The notes: generated by a model not told the origin, from the letters alone. A stretch of 8,846 nt of DNA from CAYMRB01 sp964392615 (GCA_964392615.1 CAYMRB010000418.1:1-8846), one strand, 5' to 3'. Positions 1 to 6,159 are shown, counted from the stretch's first letter. Translations and numbers: made by a program.

Positions 1-414
1 GGCGAGCACGGCGTGACGAAGGTCCGCACCGAGACTCGCTGGCAGGCGCCGACGCGCATCGCCGTGCACCTCGATGAGGGCGGAATCGGTGGCCTTGTCG
101 AGAAGCCAATCGACCGTGTCGCGACGATCGGCCGGCACCCCACGGGCATCGAGGCGCTCCGCTTCGACCGGCGTCGGCTCGGCGGCCTCGAGATCGAGCG
201 CCTCCAGAATGCGCGCCACCTGGAAGTCCGTGTAGAGGTTGACGAACTCGTTGGCGCGGAAGAACTCGTGCGTCCAGATCGGAATGGGCAGCGCGGGGAA
301 CTCGCTGATGTCCAGCAAGTCCCGCTCGCGCATGGAGAATAGACGATCGAAGTCGATGGGCGCCTGCGCGCCGTGCTCGACCTGTTCGCCGCGCTCGTCG
401 CCGTCGCCGGTCAT
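1..414 (-). CDS. Partial CDS (first 138 residues), unidentified; possible methyltransferase N-terminal region
   Basis: Seen: from the ATG at 414 the frame stays open for 138 codons to the left edge, so the C-terminal part is missing. The start lies 6 bases after the ACP stop, with a GAGG-containing stretch inside the end of the ACP gene as ribosome site. An acidic, disordered N-terminus (residues 1-18) leads into a helical region with FDRLFSMRERDLLD (22-35), a Pro/aromatic patch around PIPIWTHEFF (43-52), then YTDFQVARILEALDL (61-75) and DTVDWLLDKATDSALIEV (99-116). There is no signal peptide. Inference: the helix-helix-WLL pattern resembles the winged-helix front end of some class I SAM-dependent methyltransferases, which occur in polyene pathways. 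No SAM-binding glycine motif falls in the visible part, so this is only a suggestion. As last visible gene of the KS/ACP operon it probably acts on the same ACP-bound product. Confidence 0.75.
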   Translation of the reverse strand, partial: MTGDGDERGEQVEHGAQAPIDFDRLFSMRERDLLDISEFPALPIPIWTHEFFRANEFVNLYTDFQVARILEALDLEAAEPTPVEAERLDARGVPADRRDTVDWLLDKATDSALIEVHGDARRRLPASLGADLRHAVLA

Positions 415-420
415 GTCGCG

Positions 421-693
421 TCAGGCCTCGGCGTGACCGCTCGCGACGAGGAAGTCCGCGAGCGTTCGGACATTCTGCAGGACCTTCTCGCCCTCTTCCT
501 GGCTCTTGATCGCGACGCCGAATTCCTTCTCGACGCTCGCGACGACCTCGAGCACGTCGATCGAGTCGAAGCCGAGCCCCTCGTCGCCGAACAGCGGTGC
601 GTCGTCGTCGATGTCCTCAGGACGCGTCTGGAGCTTGAGCTGGCGAACCAGCATCTCCTTCACTCGCAGCTTCAGGGTCTCGGTCGCGGGCAT
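421..693 (-). CDS. Acyl carrier protein (type II, discrete)
   Basis: This 90-residue stand-alone ACP carries the growing acyl chain as a phosphopantetheine thioester in the cytoplasm. Seen: the attachment motif LGFDSIDVLEVV (residues 40-51), with Ser44 as modified serine in a DSID variant of the usual DSL. It is followed by the acidic recognition helix II (about 45-57, EVVASVEKEFG). Helix I is at about 3-20 and helix IV at about 70-86 (VLQNVRTLADFLVASG). The length fits the family, whose discrete members are usually 75-95 residues. The ATG directly follows the TGA of the KS-like gene (TGAATG), and a strong AGGAG at 704-708 lies inside the end of that gene 10 bases before the start, so translation is coupled. 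The KS, half-KS, ACP order suggests the ACP is the partner of those proteins. It is the only ACP visible, so it may also serve the KS-alpha/KS-beta pair. The helix II sequence is more like polyene/FAS-type than actinorhodin-type ACPs, a soft inference. Confidence 0.95.
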   Translation of the reverse strand: MPATETLKLRVKEMLVRQLKLQTRPEDIDDDAPLFGDEGLGFDSIDVLEVVASVEKEFGVAIKSQEEGEKVLQNVRTLADFLVASGHAEA

Positions 694-1566
694 TCAGGGC
701 TCTCTCCTCTCCACGCTCAGCCAGCCATCCTCTCCGACGAACCTCACGCGGTCGTCCGGCCGCGAGTCGACGCCGCCACCGAGCCACGTCGACGCCAGGA
801 CGAGGGGCACTGCACCGACCGCGCGACACGCGGCGGGAAGAGCCCCGACGAACGGCGCGCTCGTCGCGGCCTCGCCGGGTCGATCGAGACCGATCTCGAA
901 TCCGACCCGGTGGCGGCTTCGGCGCTCGTGCCGTCCCGGTGCGTCGGCGGAAGAACGGTTGACGCACAGGACGCTGGCGAGCCGCAGGGCATGAAAACGA
1001 GAATTCTCGTCATCTCGCACGCCGAGCGCAAGATCCTCTTCGACGACGCTCAACGCGGCGACGACGACGCGGTCGAGCCGCCGCAGCTCGAGAAGGTCGA
1101 GCGCGTGCCGCAGCGCGCCGATTCCGGAGCGCGCACCGTCGACCACGGTCGCGTGGTAGTCGCGCAGACCCCAGAGGAGCCCGACGACCGACGCGGTCGT
1201 CGACGGGAGGGCGCGCAGAAACCCCGCCGGCCCGACGAGCGCCGGATCGGCGCGCAGCTCCCCCGCAAAGCGCACGAGAGCGGCATCGGCGAGGCCATCG
1301 CACGCGACGACGAGGCCGCCATCGACGAACTCGCCCGAGCCACGCTCCCACCATCCGGCGCTCTCGAGCACCTGGCCGACGAGCCCGATCAGGGGCGCGC
1401 ATTCCTCCGGGACCGCGCGACGCGGGCTCCAGCGCCCGGGAAACTGCGCGACGTCAACCGGGTCGAGCGCCGCGCGCGCGGCGTCGTTCTCGAAGAGAGA
1501 CCGACGGCCGGCGTCATCCTCGATCCAGCCCGCGTGGCCGCATGTCACCTCGTACGCGGCGGTCAT
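694..1566 (-). CDS. Half-length ketosynthase-like protein (chain-length-factor-like, no catalytic Cys)
   Basis: The protein has 290 residues, against about 400-425 for a full KS. Seen: a KS-type N-terminal half with GPAGFLRALPSTTASVV (112-128), where KSs carry their pre-active-site helix. The nucleophile strand is TVVDGARSGIGAL (140-152), with Arg146 where an active KS has its Cys. RVVVAAL (166-172) then matches the conserved strand after the nucleophile helix. Beyond about residue 180 there are no His/Lys motifs of the KS C-terminal half and no FGFGG motif. The last 70 residues are short strands that could be a shortened second half. Known: proteins with only the KS N-terminal domain occur in aryl polyene clusters, where such a subunit partners a KS as chain-length factor (the ApeC type). 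Inference: a non-catalytic partner of the KS encoded just upstream. The ATG at 1566 overlaps that gene's stop as ATGA and has GGAGGG six bases upstream. The longer open frame to 1860 is shadow inside the KS gene. Confidence 0.85.
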   Translation of the reverse strand: MTAAYEVTCGHAGWIEDDAGRRSLFENDAARAALDPVDVAQFPGRWSPRRAVPEECAPLIGLVGQVLESAGWWERGSGEFVDGGLVVACDGLADAALVRFAGELRADPALVGPAGFLRALPSTTASVVGLLWGLRDYHATVVDGARSGIGALRHALDLLELRRLDRVVVAALSVVEEDLALGVRDDENSRFHALRLASVLCVNRSSADAPGRHERRSRHRVGFEIGLDRPGEAATSAPFVGALPAACRAVGAVPLVLASTWLGGGVDSRPDDRVRFVGEDGWLSVERREP

Positions 1567-2843
1567 CGCACGCCCTCCGCGTCGTTGGCGCCGACCGCGG
1601 CGGAGGGGCGGGAGGGGCCGGCTGGCGGACGTCCGACGAGCAGCGCGCCGTTCTGGCCGCCGAAGCCGACGATGAGCGCGAGGACGACTGGGCGCCGCAG
1701 TTCCCGCGGCGCGTCGAGGACGTAGTCGAGCCGACACTCCGGATCGACCGACTCGACGCCGAAGACCGGGTGGACGCGGCCCGTCGCGACGAGGCGGGCC
1801 GCGTGCGCGATGGCCAGCGCCCCGGTCGCGGCGAGCGCGTGGCCCGTCGCCGGCTCCCACGTCGTCACGGGGAGCGCCGCCGCCGTTTCGGCGCCGAGAG
1901 CCGTCTCGACCGCGCGCGAGAGCATGCGATCGTAGACCGCGGAGCCGGTCGCGGTGACCGTCACGCAGCCGATGTCCGCCGCGGCGAGCCCGGCGTCGTC
2001 GAGCACGCGCCGGATCGCCGTCGCCATGCCGTCACCCGACGGATCGGGGCCCGTCATGTGATATGCATCACTGAAGAGCCGCGACGCGAGCACGCAGGCG
2101 GCGGCCTCGCGACCGCGCGCGCGGAGACGGCGCAGCGGCTCGAGCACGACGGCGCACGCGGCCTCGCCGAGAACGATGCCGTCGTGTGCGACGTCGAACG
2201 GCCGCAGCTCGCCGGTCGGCGAGAGCGCGCGCAACGCCGAGAACCCGGCCTGCATCGACGCGCTGAGCTCGTCGAACGCGACGATCGCCACGCGGTCAGC
2301 GCGGCGCAGCGCGAGGTCGGCGGCGGCCTGTTCGAGCGCGCAGAGACCGGAGACGCAGGTCGCGCTGAAGACGCTCGGCTGCGTCGAGACGGATCCCGAC
2401 GCGATGCCGGCCGCGATGTCGGCTGCCAGCTGGCCGGCTCCGAGGCGACGGGCTTCGTCGATCGAGGACGCGTCCCGATCGCCGGCGGCGAAGCGCTCCG
2501 TGCGCTCCGCATCGCCGAGGGCGGTCGCGACCACGAGGCCGGTCCGATCGGTCGCTGCGTCCGGCACGCACGCGTCACCGAGCGCCTCGTCGAGCGCGAC
2601 GATCGATATCGCGGCAGCGCGTCGGTCCGCCTCCCGCCACGACGGCGGCGCTTCGCCCCCGCGATCACATTGGAACGAGCGACCGCGGATGCGCTCGAGC
2701 GGCGCGATGCAGGAGCGGCCCGCGTCCAACGCGTCGAACAACGCGTCCATTCCGTCGCCGGCCGCGCAGACCAAACCGCTGCCCGCGACGGCGAGCGGAG
2801 CCTCGGATCCACCGAGGAGTGCGCTGTCGTTCTCGTCCTGCAC
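1563..2843 (-). CDS. Degenerate beta-ketoacyl synthase: Cys and second His kept, decarboxylation His and Lys lost
   Basis: This 426-residue protein, from a GTG at 2843, has full KS (thiolase-fold) length. Seen: FSATCVSGLCALEQA (159-173) with nucleophile Cys163; DAYHMTGPDPSG (259-270), the usual DAHH-type loop; TGHALAATGA (333-342) with His335; and the C-terminal FGGQN signature (394-398). Two catalytic positions are altered. The segment aligned with VNAHGT reads VTVTAT (294-299), so the first catalytic His is Thr297. The Lys of the KSxxGH motif is Glu330. Known: the missing His is required for malonyl-ACP decarboxylation, and non-elongating KS0 domains of trans-AT polyketide synthases lose it while still passing chains on through the Cys. 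Inference: an acyl-transfer, gating or esterifying KS, or one working with its half-KS partner. It is first in the leftward operon and joined to the next gene by ATGA. The start is uncertain, because a strong Shine-Dalgarno sits before an in-frame ATA at 2855. Confidence 0.88.
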   Translation of the reverse strand: MQDENDSALLGGSEAPLAVAGSGLVCAAGDGMDALFDALDAGRSCIAPLERIRGRSFQCDRGGEAPPSWREADRRAAAISIVALDEALGDACVPDAATDRTGLVVATALGDAERTERFAAGDRDASSIDEARRLGAGQLAADIAAGIASGSVSTQPSVFSATCVSGLCALEQAAADLALRRADRVAIVAFDELSASMQAGFSALRALSPTGELRPFDVAHDGIVLGEAACAVVLEPLRRLRARGREAAACVLASRLFSDAYHMTGPDPSGDGMATAIRRVLDDAGLAAADIGCVTVTATGSAVYDRMLSRAVETALGAETAAALPVTTWEPATGHALAATGALAIAHAARLVATGRVHPVFGVESVDPECRLDYVLDAPRELRRPVVLALIVGFGGQNGALLVGRPPAGPSRPSAAVGANDAEGVR

Positions 2844-2860
2844 GAAGTACCGTATCTGGT

Positions 2861-2868
2861 CCCTTCCT
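2861..2868 (-). promoter_or_regulatory. Strong Shine-Dalgarno near an uncertain KS start
   Basis: The minus strand reads AGGAAGGG here. It lies 5 bases before an in-frame ATA (2855-2853) and 17 bases before the in-frame GTG (2843-2841). No ATG is available between this site and the conserved KS core, and the only in-frame ATG (2966) is far upstream in repeat sequence. The GTG is used as the annotated start because it is a common start codon, but its spacing to this site is longer than usual. Confidence 0.45.
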
Positions 2869-2931
2869 GCGGCCTGTCGGCCATAGCCCGCGCGCGCGCG
2901 ACGCCGCGAACCGCGCCGGCAGCCGGCCTGA

Positions 2932-2979
2932 CAGTCCGACGGCGCCCCAGTCCGACGGCGCCCCATCTTGACGGCGCCG
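2932..2979. repeat. 16-bp-period tandem repeat in the divergent control region
   Basis: Two identical units of CAGTCCGACGGCGCCC start at 2932 and 2948. A third, degenerate copy (11 of 16 bases) starts at 2964. The core GACGGCGCC recurs at 2938, 2954 and 2970, exactly 16 bp apart, and each contains the palindrome GGCGCC. The array lies upstream of both start codons, just downstream of a candidate leftward -35 element. Placement suggests a multi-site operator for a regulator that is not encoded in the window. Chance duplication is the alternative. Confidence 0.7.
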
Positions 2980-2992
2980 TGAAGGGCGTCAA
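2965..2992 (-). promoter_or_regulatory. Candidate sigma70-like promoter for the KS/half-KS/ACP operon
   Basis: Read leftward, TTGACG (2992-2987, 5 of 6 to consensus) is followed after 16 bases by CAAGAT (2970-2965, 3 of 6). The same TTGACG also occurs on the plus strand at 2968-2973. The two hexamers therefore form an inverted repeat with a 13-base spacer, which could equally be an operator palindrome. The predicted transcript would start inside the 16-bp repeats, so a protein bound there would block it. Confidence 0.35.
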
Positions 2993-3022
2993 CAGGTATC
3001 TAACGTCTACCGGGGTACGGAG

Positions 3023-3226
3023 ATGGCAGACGTGGTCGTCAGCCTCTTCGTCGCGTCGTTCAGCCTCGGGCTCCTCGTCCCGGGGATCGGCGCCTTCGCG
3101 CTGTTCTCCCGCCGCACCGCGTGGTGGGTCGGTGCCCGCTGGCGGCTCGCGCCCCTGGCGACGGCGATTCTCACGGTCGTCGTGGACTGGTGGCTCATCT
3201 ACCACTGCTGCAAGCCGCGGTGGTAG
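3023..3226 (+). CDS. Small hypothetical membrane protein with two predicted transmembrane helices
   Basis: The product has 67 residues and I do not recognise the family. Seen: two hydrophobic stretches, about residues 4-28 (rich in Val, Leu, Phe, Gly) and 42-60 (ending in DWWLIY). They are joined by a short basic, Trp-rich loop (RRTAWWVGARWRL, 30-42), and the tail is HCCKPRW with two adjacent cysteines. Almost every codon ends in G or C, like the neighbouring genes, which supports a real gene. By the positive-inside rule the loop would be cytoplasmic and both termini outside. The ATG at 3023 abuts a GGAG. The GTG at 3032 (64 residues) lies 9 bases after that GGAG and may be the better start. 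The gene begins the plus-strand side of the divergent region, 132 bases before the GT4 gene. A role as membrane anchor or accessory for the glycosyltransferases or product export is only a guess from position. Confidence 0.65.
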   Translation: MADVVVSLFVASFSLGLLVPGIGAFALFSRRTAWWVGARWRLAPLATAILTVVVDWWLIYHCCKPRW

Positions 3227-3283
3227 CCCGGCGACGATGCCGACGAGCCCCACGGAAGCCTGGGGCCCCGCCCGGGAATCGGG

Positions 3284-3289
3284 TATAAA
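3284..3289 (+). promoter_or_regulatory. Possible -10 element upstream of the glycosyltransferase operon
   Basis: TATAAA (5 of 6 to TATAAT) stands out in very GC-rich sequence 70 bases before the GT4 start. The expected -35 position reads TGGGGC, a poor match, and there is no extended -10 TG. It may need an activator or another sigma factor, or may be chance. The rest of 3227-3358 shows no terminator or other clear signal. Confidence 0.3.
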
Positions 3290-3358
3290 GGCCGGTTTCA
3301 GGGAGACGTGTCGGCGTCGGACCGCTAGCGGACAGACCGAGCGACCGACGAAGCATCC

Positions 3359-4552
3359 ATGCGCATAGTCGATCTGACGACGCTCTATCTCGACGGCGGC
3401 GACGGCGGCGTCAACACGTACCTGACCGAGAAGGCGCGCTATCTCGCGCGCCACCGGCCGGACGTCGAGCACGCGGCGATCGTCACCGGCCGGTCGACGC
3501 GCACGGAGCGGATCGAGCGCACCCGCGTCCACTTCGTCCGCAGCCCGAGCCTTCCGGGCAACCCCGAGCACCGCGTCCTCGTCGACTTTCGGCGCCTCGG
3601 CGCGCTGCTGCGCGAGGAGAAGCCGGACCTCGTCGAGGTCGACTGCACGTACTTCCTCGCGTGGGCGGCACGCCGCGCGTTGCGCCGTCAGACGACCGCG
3701 GGAAAGCGCGTGCCGATCGTCGGCCTCTACCACGTCCACTTGCCGCGCCTGTACACGCGAGCCGTGCGCAATCCGCTGCGCTCGCTGATGGCGAAGAGCA
3801 CGGCGCCGCTGGCGTGGAAGTACAGCGAGCTCTGCGCACGACCGTGCGATCGCGTCGTCGTCACGTCGAAGGACTTGCACGAGCAGCTCGGGGACGCGCG
3901 GTTCCCGCCGCTCGATCACGTCGCGCTCGGAGTCAACCCGGAGCTCTTCCGCCCATCGGAGAACGGTCAGCCGCGGGCCCCGGACGGCATCGACCCGAAT
4001 CGCCCGATCGTCCTGTACGTCGGCCGGCTGAGCCCGGAGAAGGACCTCGACGTCCTGTTGCGCGCGCACGAGATACTGCGCGATCGCACCGACGCGCAGC
4101 TCGTCGTCTGCGGAGAGGGCCCGATGCGTCGCGTGGTCGAGAAGCACGCCGCGCAGGATGACAGCATCGTCGTCCTCGGCCGCCTGCCGTACGGAACGGA
4201 GCTCGCCGACCTCTATCGAGCGTCGAGCCTGCTCGTCGTTCCCGGACGCAACGAGGCCTTCGGTCTCGTGGTGCTCGAGGCGCTCGCATGCGGCTTGCCG
4301 GTCGTCGCCGCGGCGAGCGGCGGACCGACGGAGACGCTGCGCGACGGACTCGGACGGTTCGCGCGCCCGGGCGATGCGGATGACTTCGCCGCCAAGACGC
4401 TCGAGGTGCTCGAGACGCTCGCAGCCGGCGAGGACGACTCCGCGGCTCGGCGGCACCACGTCATGGAAAACTTCTCGTGGACGCGCTCGTTCGAGAGGCT
4501 CACGGGAATCTACGAGTCTCTCGTTCCGGCGCCGTTGGGTGCGCGCGGGTGA
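3359..4552 (+). CDS. Glycosyltransferase family 4 (GT-B fold)
   Basis: A cytoplasmic or membrane-associated retaining glycosyltransferase of 397 residues, expected to move a sugar from a nucleotide donor to a lipid or polyketide acceptor; donor and acceptor are unknown. Seen: an N-terminal acceptor domain starting with MRIVDLTTLYLDGGDGGV, whose glycine-rich loop (13-17) precedes NTYL; His125 and His127 in GLYHVH; GVNPELFRP (191-199) at the domain hinge; LYVGRLSPEKDL (219-230) with the Arg223/Lys228 phosphate-binding pair; VVCGEGPMR (249-257); and the EX7E signature with Glu299 and Glu307 in NEAFGLVVLEALACG. The length is typical for GT4. There is no signal peptide or membrane helix. The upstream ribosome site is weak. 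The gene ends in TGATG, so its stop overlaps the next start by one base and the GT2 is translationally coupled. GT-B fold and GT4 assignment are firm; role in the KS pathway is inferred from position. Confidence 0.95.
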   Translation: MRIVDLTTLYLDGGDGGVNTYLTEKARYLARHRPDVEHAAIVTGRSTRTERIERTRVHFVRSPSLPGNPEHRVLVDFRRLGALLREEKPDLVEVDCTYFLAWAARRALRRQTTAGKRVPIVGLYHVHLPRLYTRAVRNPLRSLMAKSTAPLAWKYSELCARPCDRVVVTSKDLHEQLGDARFPPLDHVALGVNPELFRPSENGQPRAPDGIDPNRPIVLYVGRLSPEKDLDVLLRAHEILRDRTDAQLVVCGEGPMRRVVEKHAAQDDSIVVLGRLPYGTELADLYRASSLLVVPGRNEAFGLVVLEALACGLPVVAAASGGPTETLRDGLGRFARPGDADDFAAKTLEVLETLAAGEDDSAARRHHVMENFSWTRSFERLTGIYESLVPAPLGARG

Positions 4553-5352
4553 TGCTGACCGAGCTCGAGCACTCGACAGAATGCGGTCGTCGCGACGTCT
4601 GCGCGGTCATTCCGGTACACGACGAAGGCGTGACGATCGGTCGCATCGTCCGCGAGATCGGCGCGCTGTGCCGATGGGTGCTCGTCGTCGACGACGGTTC
4701 GCGTGACGACTCGGCGCGCGAAGCGGCGGTAGCCGGCGCGATCGTCCTTCGACACGCGAGGCGACGCGGCAAGGGCGCCTCGCTACGCACCGCGATCGAT
4801 CGCGTGTTGGCCGCGACATCGGCACCATCGGTGATCGTGGATCGATGGTGCCATTGCCGCGGTGTCTTGCTGCTCGACGGTGACGGCCAGCACCTCGCGC
4901 GGGAAGCCGAGCGCTTGCTCGGGGCCGCCGAGCGCGGCGCGCCGCTTGTCGTCGGCGATCGCTCCGCCATGGACAGCGCGATGGCGTGGCATCGGCGCTG
5001 GACGAATCGAACGATGACGGCGCTCCTGCGTCCCCTGACGACGCCGGTGCTCCGCGACAGCCAGTGCGGCTACCGGTATCTCGACCTCGCGCTCTGCCGG
5101 CGCCTCCGCTTGAGTTGCGATCACTACGAAGCCGAGAGCGAGATGCTCGTCGAGGCGCACCGCCTCGGAGCCGACGTCGAACACGTGCCGGTGTCCGTCG
5201 TGCCGGCGGACGGGCGCTCGAAGATCCGGCCGCTTCGGGATACGATCCGCTTCCTGCGTTGGTACGCCGGAGCGATCCTTGACGCTCACGCGTCAGGTTC
5301 AACCACACCGAATCCAGACTCCTTGCGCCGACAAGCCGGTGCCCCTGCATGA
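4552..5352 (+). CDS. Glycosyltransferase family 2, DPM1-like (GT-A fold), with an insertion
   Basis: A 266-residue GT-A enzyme of the polyprenyl-phosphate glycosyltransferase (dolichol-phosphate-mannose synthase) type. Known: this group moves a sugar from a nucleotide donor to a lipid phosphate or similar acceptor at the inner face of the membrane. Seen: VCAVIPVHDE (16-25); VLVVDDGSRDDS (43-54) for nucleotide binding; GKGASLRTAI (73-82); the metal-binding LLLDGDGQH (106-114); DSQCGYR (169-175); EAESEML (193-199); and the basic SKIRPLRDTIRFLRW (223-237), an amphipathic surface helix usual in this group. There is no C-terminal membrane domain. About 15 extra residues (89-103, with Trp99 and Cys100/Cys102) sit before the DGDG strand, where relatives are usually shorter, and they coincide with a DNA inverted repeat. 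The ATG overlaps the GT4 stop (TGATG); a GTG at 4549 is an alternative. The 3' end overlaps fabG by ATGA. Lipid carrier and sugar cannot be named from sequence. Confidence 0.92.
   Translation: MLTELEHSTECGRRDVCAVIPVHDEGVTIGRIVREIGALCRWVLVVDDGSRDDSAREAAVAGAIVLRHARRRGKGASLRTAIDRVLAATSAPSVIVDRWCHCRGVLLLDGDGQHLAREAERLLGAAERGAPLVVGDRSAMDSAMAWHRRWTNRTMTALLRPLTTPVLRDSQCGYRYLDLALCRRLRLSCDHYEAESEMLVEAHRLGADVEHVPVSVVPADGRSKIRPLRDTIRFLRWYAGAILDAHASGSTTPNPDSLRRQAGAPA
4811..4862. repeat. Inverted repeat inside the GT2 gene
   Basis: Perfect 10-bp arms, GGCACCATCG (4821-4830) and CGATGGTGCC (4843-4852), flank a 12-base loop. The flanks 4811-4820 and 4853-4862 continue the pairing at 7 of 10 positions, so 17 of 20 bases pair overall. 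It encodes about residues 90-101 of the GT2, the same stretch that looks inserted relative to relatives, so it may be the scar of a small hairpin element or a structured mRNA segment. Confidence 0.75.
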
Positions 5353-6137
5353 CCGAGACAGACGTGAATCCGCATCCCGACGCCGAAGGATCCGAGTCGA
5401 ATTCGCCGCGCAGCGTACTGGTGACGGGCGCGACGAGCCCGATCGGCCGCGCCATCGTCGAGATTTTGGCGCGCGATGGTTTCTCCGTCGGCGTCCACTA
5501 CCGCAGCGACGCGGAGGAAGCCCAGCGCATCGTAGCTCGGTGCGAGGAGCTCGGCGCGCGAGCGCTCGCGTACGCTGCCGATCTCACCTGCAGCGGTGAG
5601 GCGCAAGCTGTCGTGCGTCGGCACGTCGATGCGTTCGGCCGTATCGACGTGCTCGTCAACAACGCAGGCCTGGCGCGCGATGACCTCCTCTACTTCATGG
5701 AGCGCGAGCACTGGGACAGCGTCATCGACGCCAACCTCGGCACGCTCTTCGAGGCGTGTCGCGCCGCGGCCAAGGAGATGATCCCGCAACGCTCGGGGCG
5801 CATCGTGACGATCTCGTCGGCAAGCGCGCTGATGGGGCTCCCAGGTCAAGCGCACTACGCCGCGGCCAAGGGCGGGGCCGTCGCGATGACGCGAGCGCTC
5901 GCGCGCGAGCTCGGCCGCTTCGGCGTGCTGGTCAACGCGGTCGCGCCCGGCGCGATCGAGTCACCGGCGATCGACAAGCTGGACGACAAGCACCGCGACC
6001 ACCTGCTCGACGGAACGGCGATCGGCCGCTTCGGCACGCCGCAAGAGGTCGCTGGAGTCGTGCGGTTCCTGACGTCGGAGGACGCGTCCTACGTCACGGG
6101 GCAAACGATCGTGGTCGACGGGGGCGTTACCGCCTGA
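5349..6137 (+). CDS. fabG: 3-oxoacyl-[ACP] reductase (FabG-type SDR)
   Basis: A 262-residue short-chain dehydrogenase/reductase expected to reduce 3-ketoacyl-ACP to 3-hydroxyacyl-ACP with NADPH in the cytoplasm. Seen: nucleotide-binding TGATSPIGR (26-34), where the usual second Gly of TGxxxGIG is Pro31; VHYRSDAEEA (49-58), with Arg52 suggesting NADPH preference; AADLT (76-80); NNAG (104-107) and Asn129; the catalytic set Ser157, Tyr170 and Lys174 in YAAAKGG; NAVAPGAIES (196-205); and the C-terminal VTGQTIVVDGG (249-259). A 20-residue acidic, Pro/Ser-rich extension precedes the core. The start is fixed by an ATGA overlap with the GT2 stop and gives near-family length. Coupling to two glycosyltransferases rather than to the KS genes is unusual. 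It converges on the KS-beta gene with only 22 bases between stops and no visible terminator hairpin. It is a pathway-dedicated paralogue by context; a housekeeping fabG would normally sit with fabD/acpP/fabF. Confidence 0.94.
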   Translation: MTETDVNPHPDAEGSESNSPRSVLVTGATSPIGRAIVEILARDGFSVGVHYRSDAEEAQRIVARCEELGARALAYAADLTCSGEAQAVVRRHVDAFGRIDVLVNNAGLARDDLLYFMEREHWDSVIDANLGTLFEACRAAAKEMIPQRSGRIVTISSASALMGLPGQAHYAAAKGGAVAMTRALARELGRFGVLVNAVAPGAIESPAIDKLDDKHRDHLLDGTAIGRFGTPQEVAGVVRFLTSEDASYVTGQTIVVDGGVTA

Positions 6138-6159
6138 CGCTGACCAGTCGGGCCGCGAG

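Noticed and set aside
373..1725. 450-codon plus-strand open frame opposite the ACP and half-KS genes
   Set aside because: Charged, repetitive composition typical of antisense frames in GC-rich genes; the minus strand holds the recognisable ACP Ser motif and coupled starts.
3241..3290. GC-rich stretch with GGGGCCCC and CCCGGG considered as a terminator after the small membrane gene
   Set aside because: Only short 4-bp stems can form and no T-tract follows.
1542..3368. 608-codon plus-strand open frame antisense to the degenerate KS and spanning the control region
   Set aside because: Composition is Arg/Ala-rich with no domain motifs. It runs antisense to a protein with clear KS signatures and is a GC-rich shadow frame.
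2054..4459. 801-codon minus-strand open frame covering the control region and antisense to the GT4
   Set aside because: It overlaps the KS gene in another frame and the GT4 antisense; low-complexity Arg/Ser-rich translation, no motif. The GT4 on the plus strand has full family signatures.
6138..6159. Convergent 22-base gap between fabG and KS-beta considered as a bidirectional terminator
   Set aside because: Too short, and no inverted repeat with a T-run is visible in it or at the flanking gene ends.
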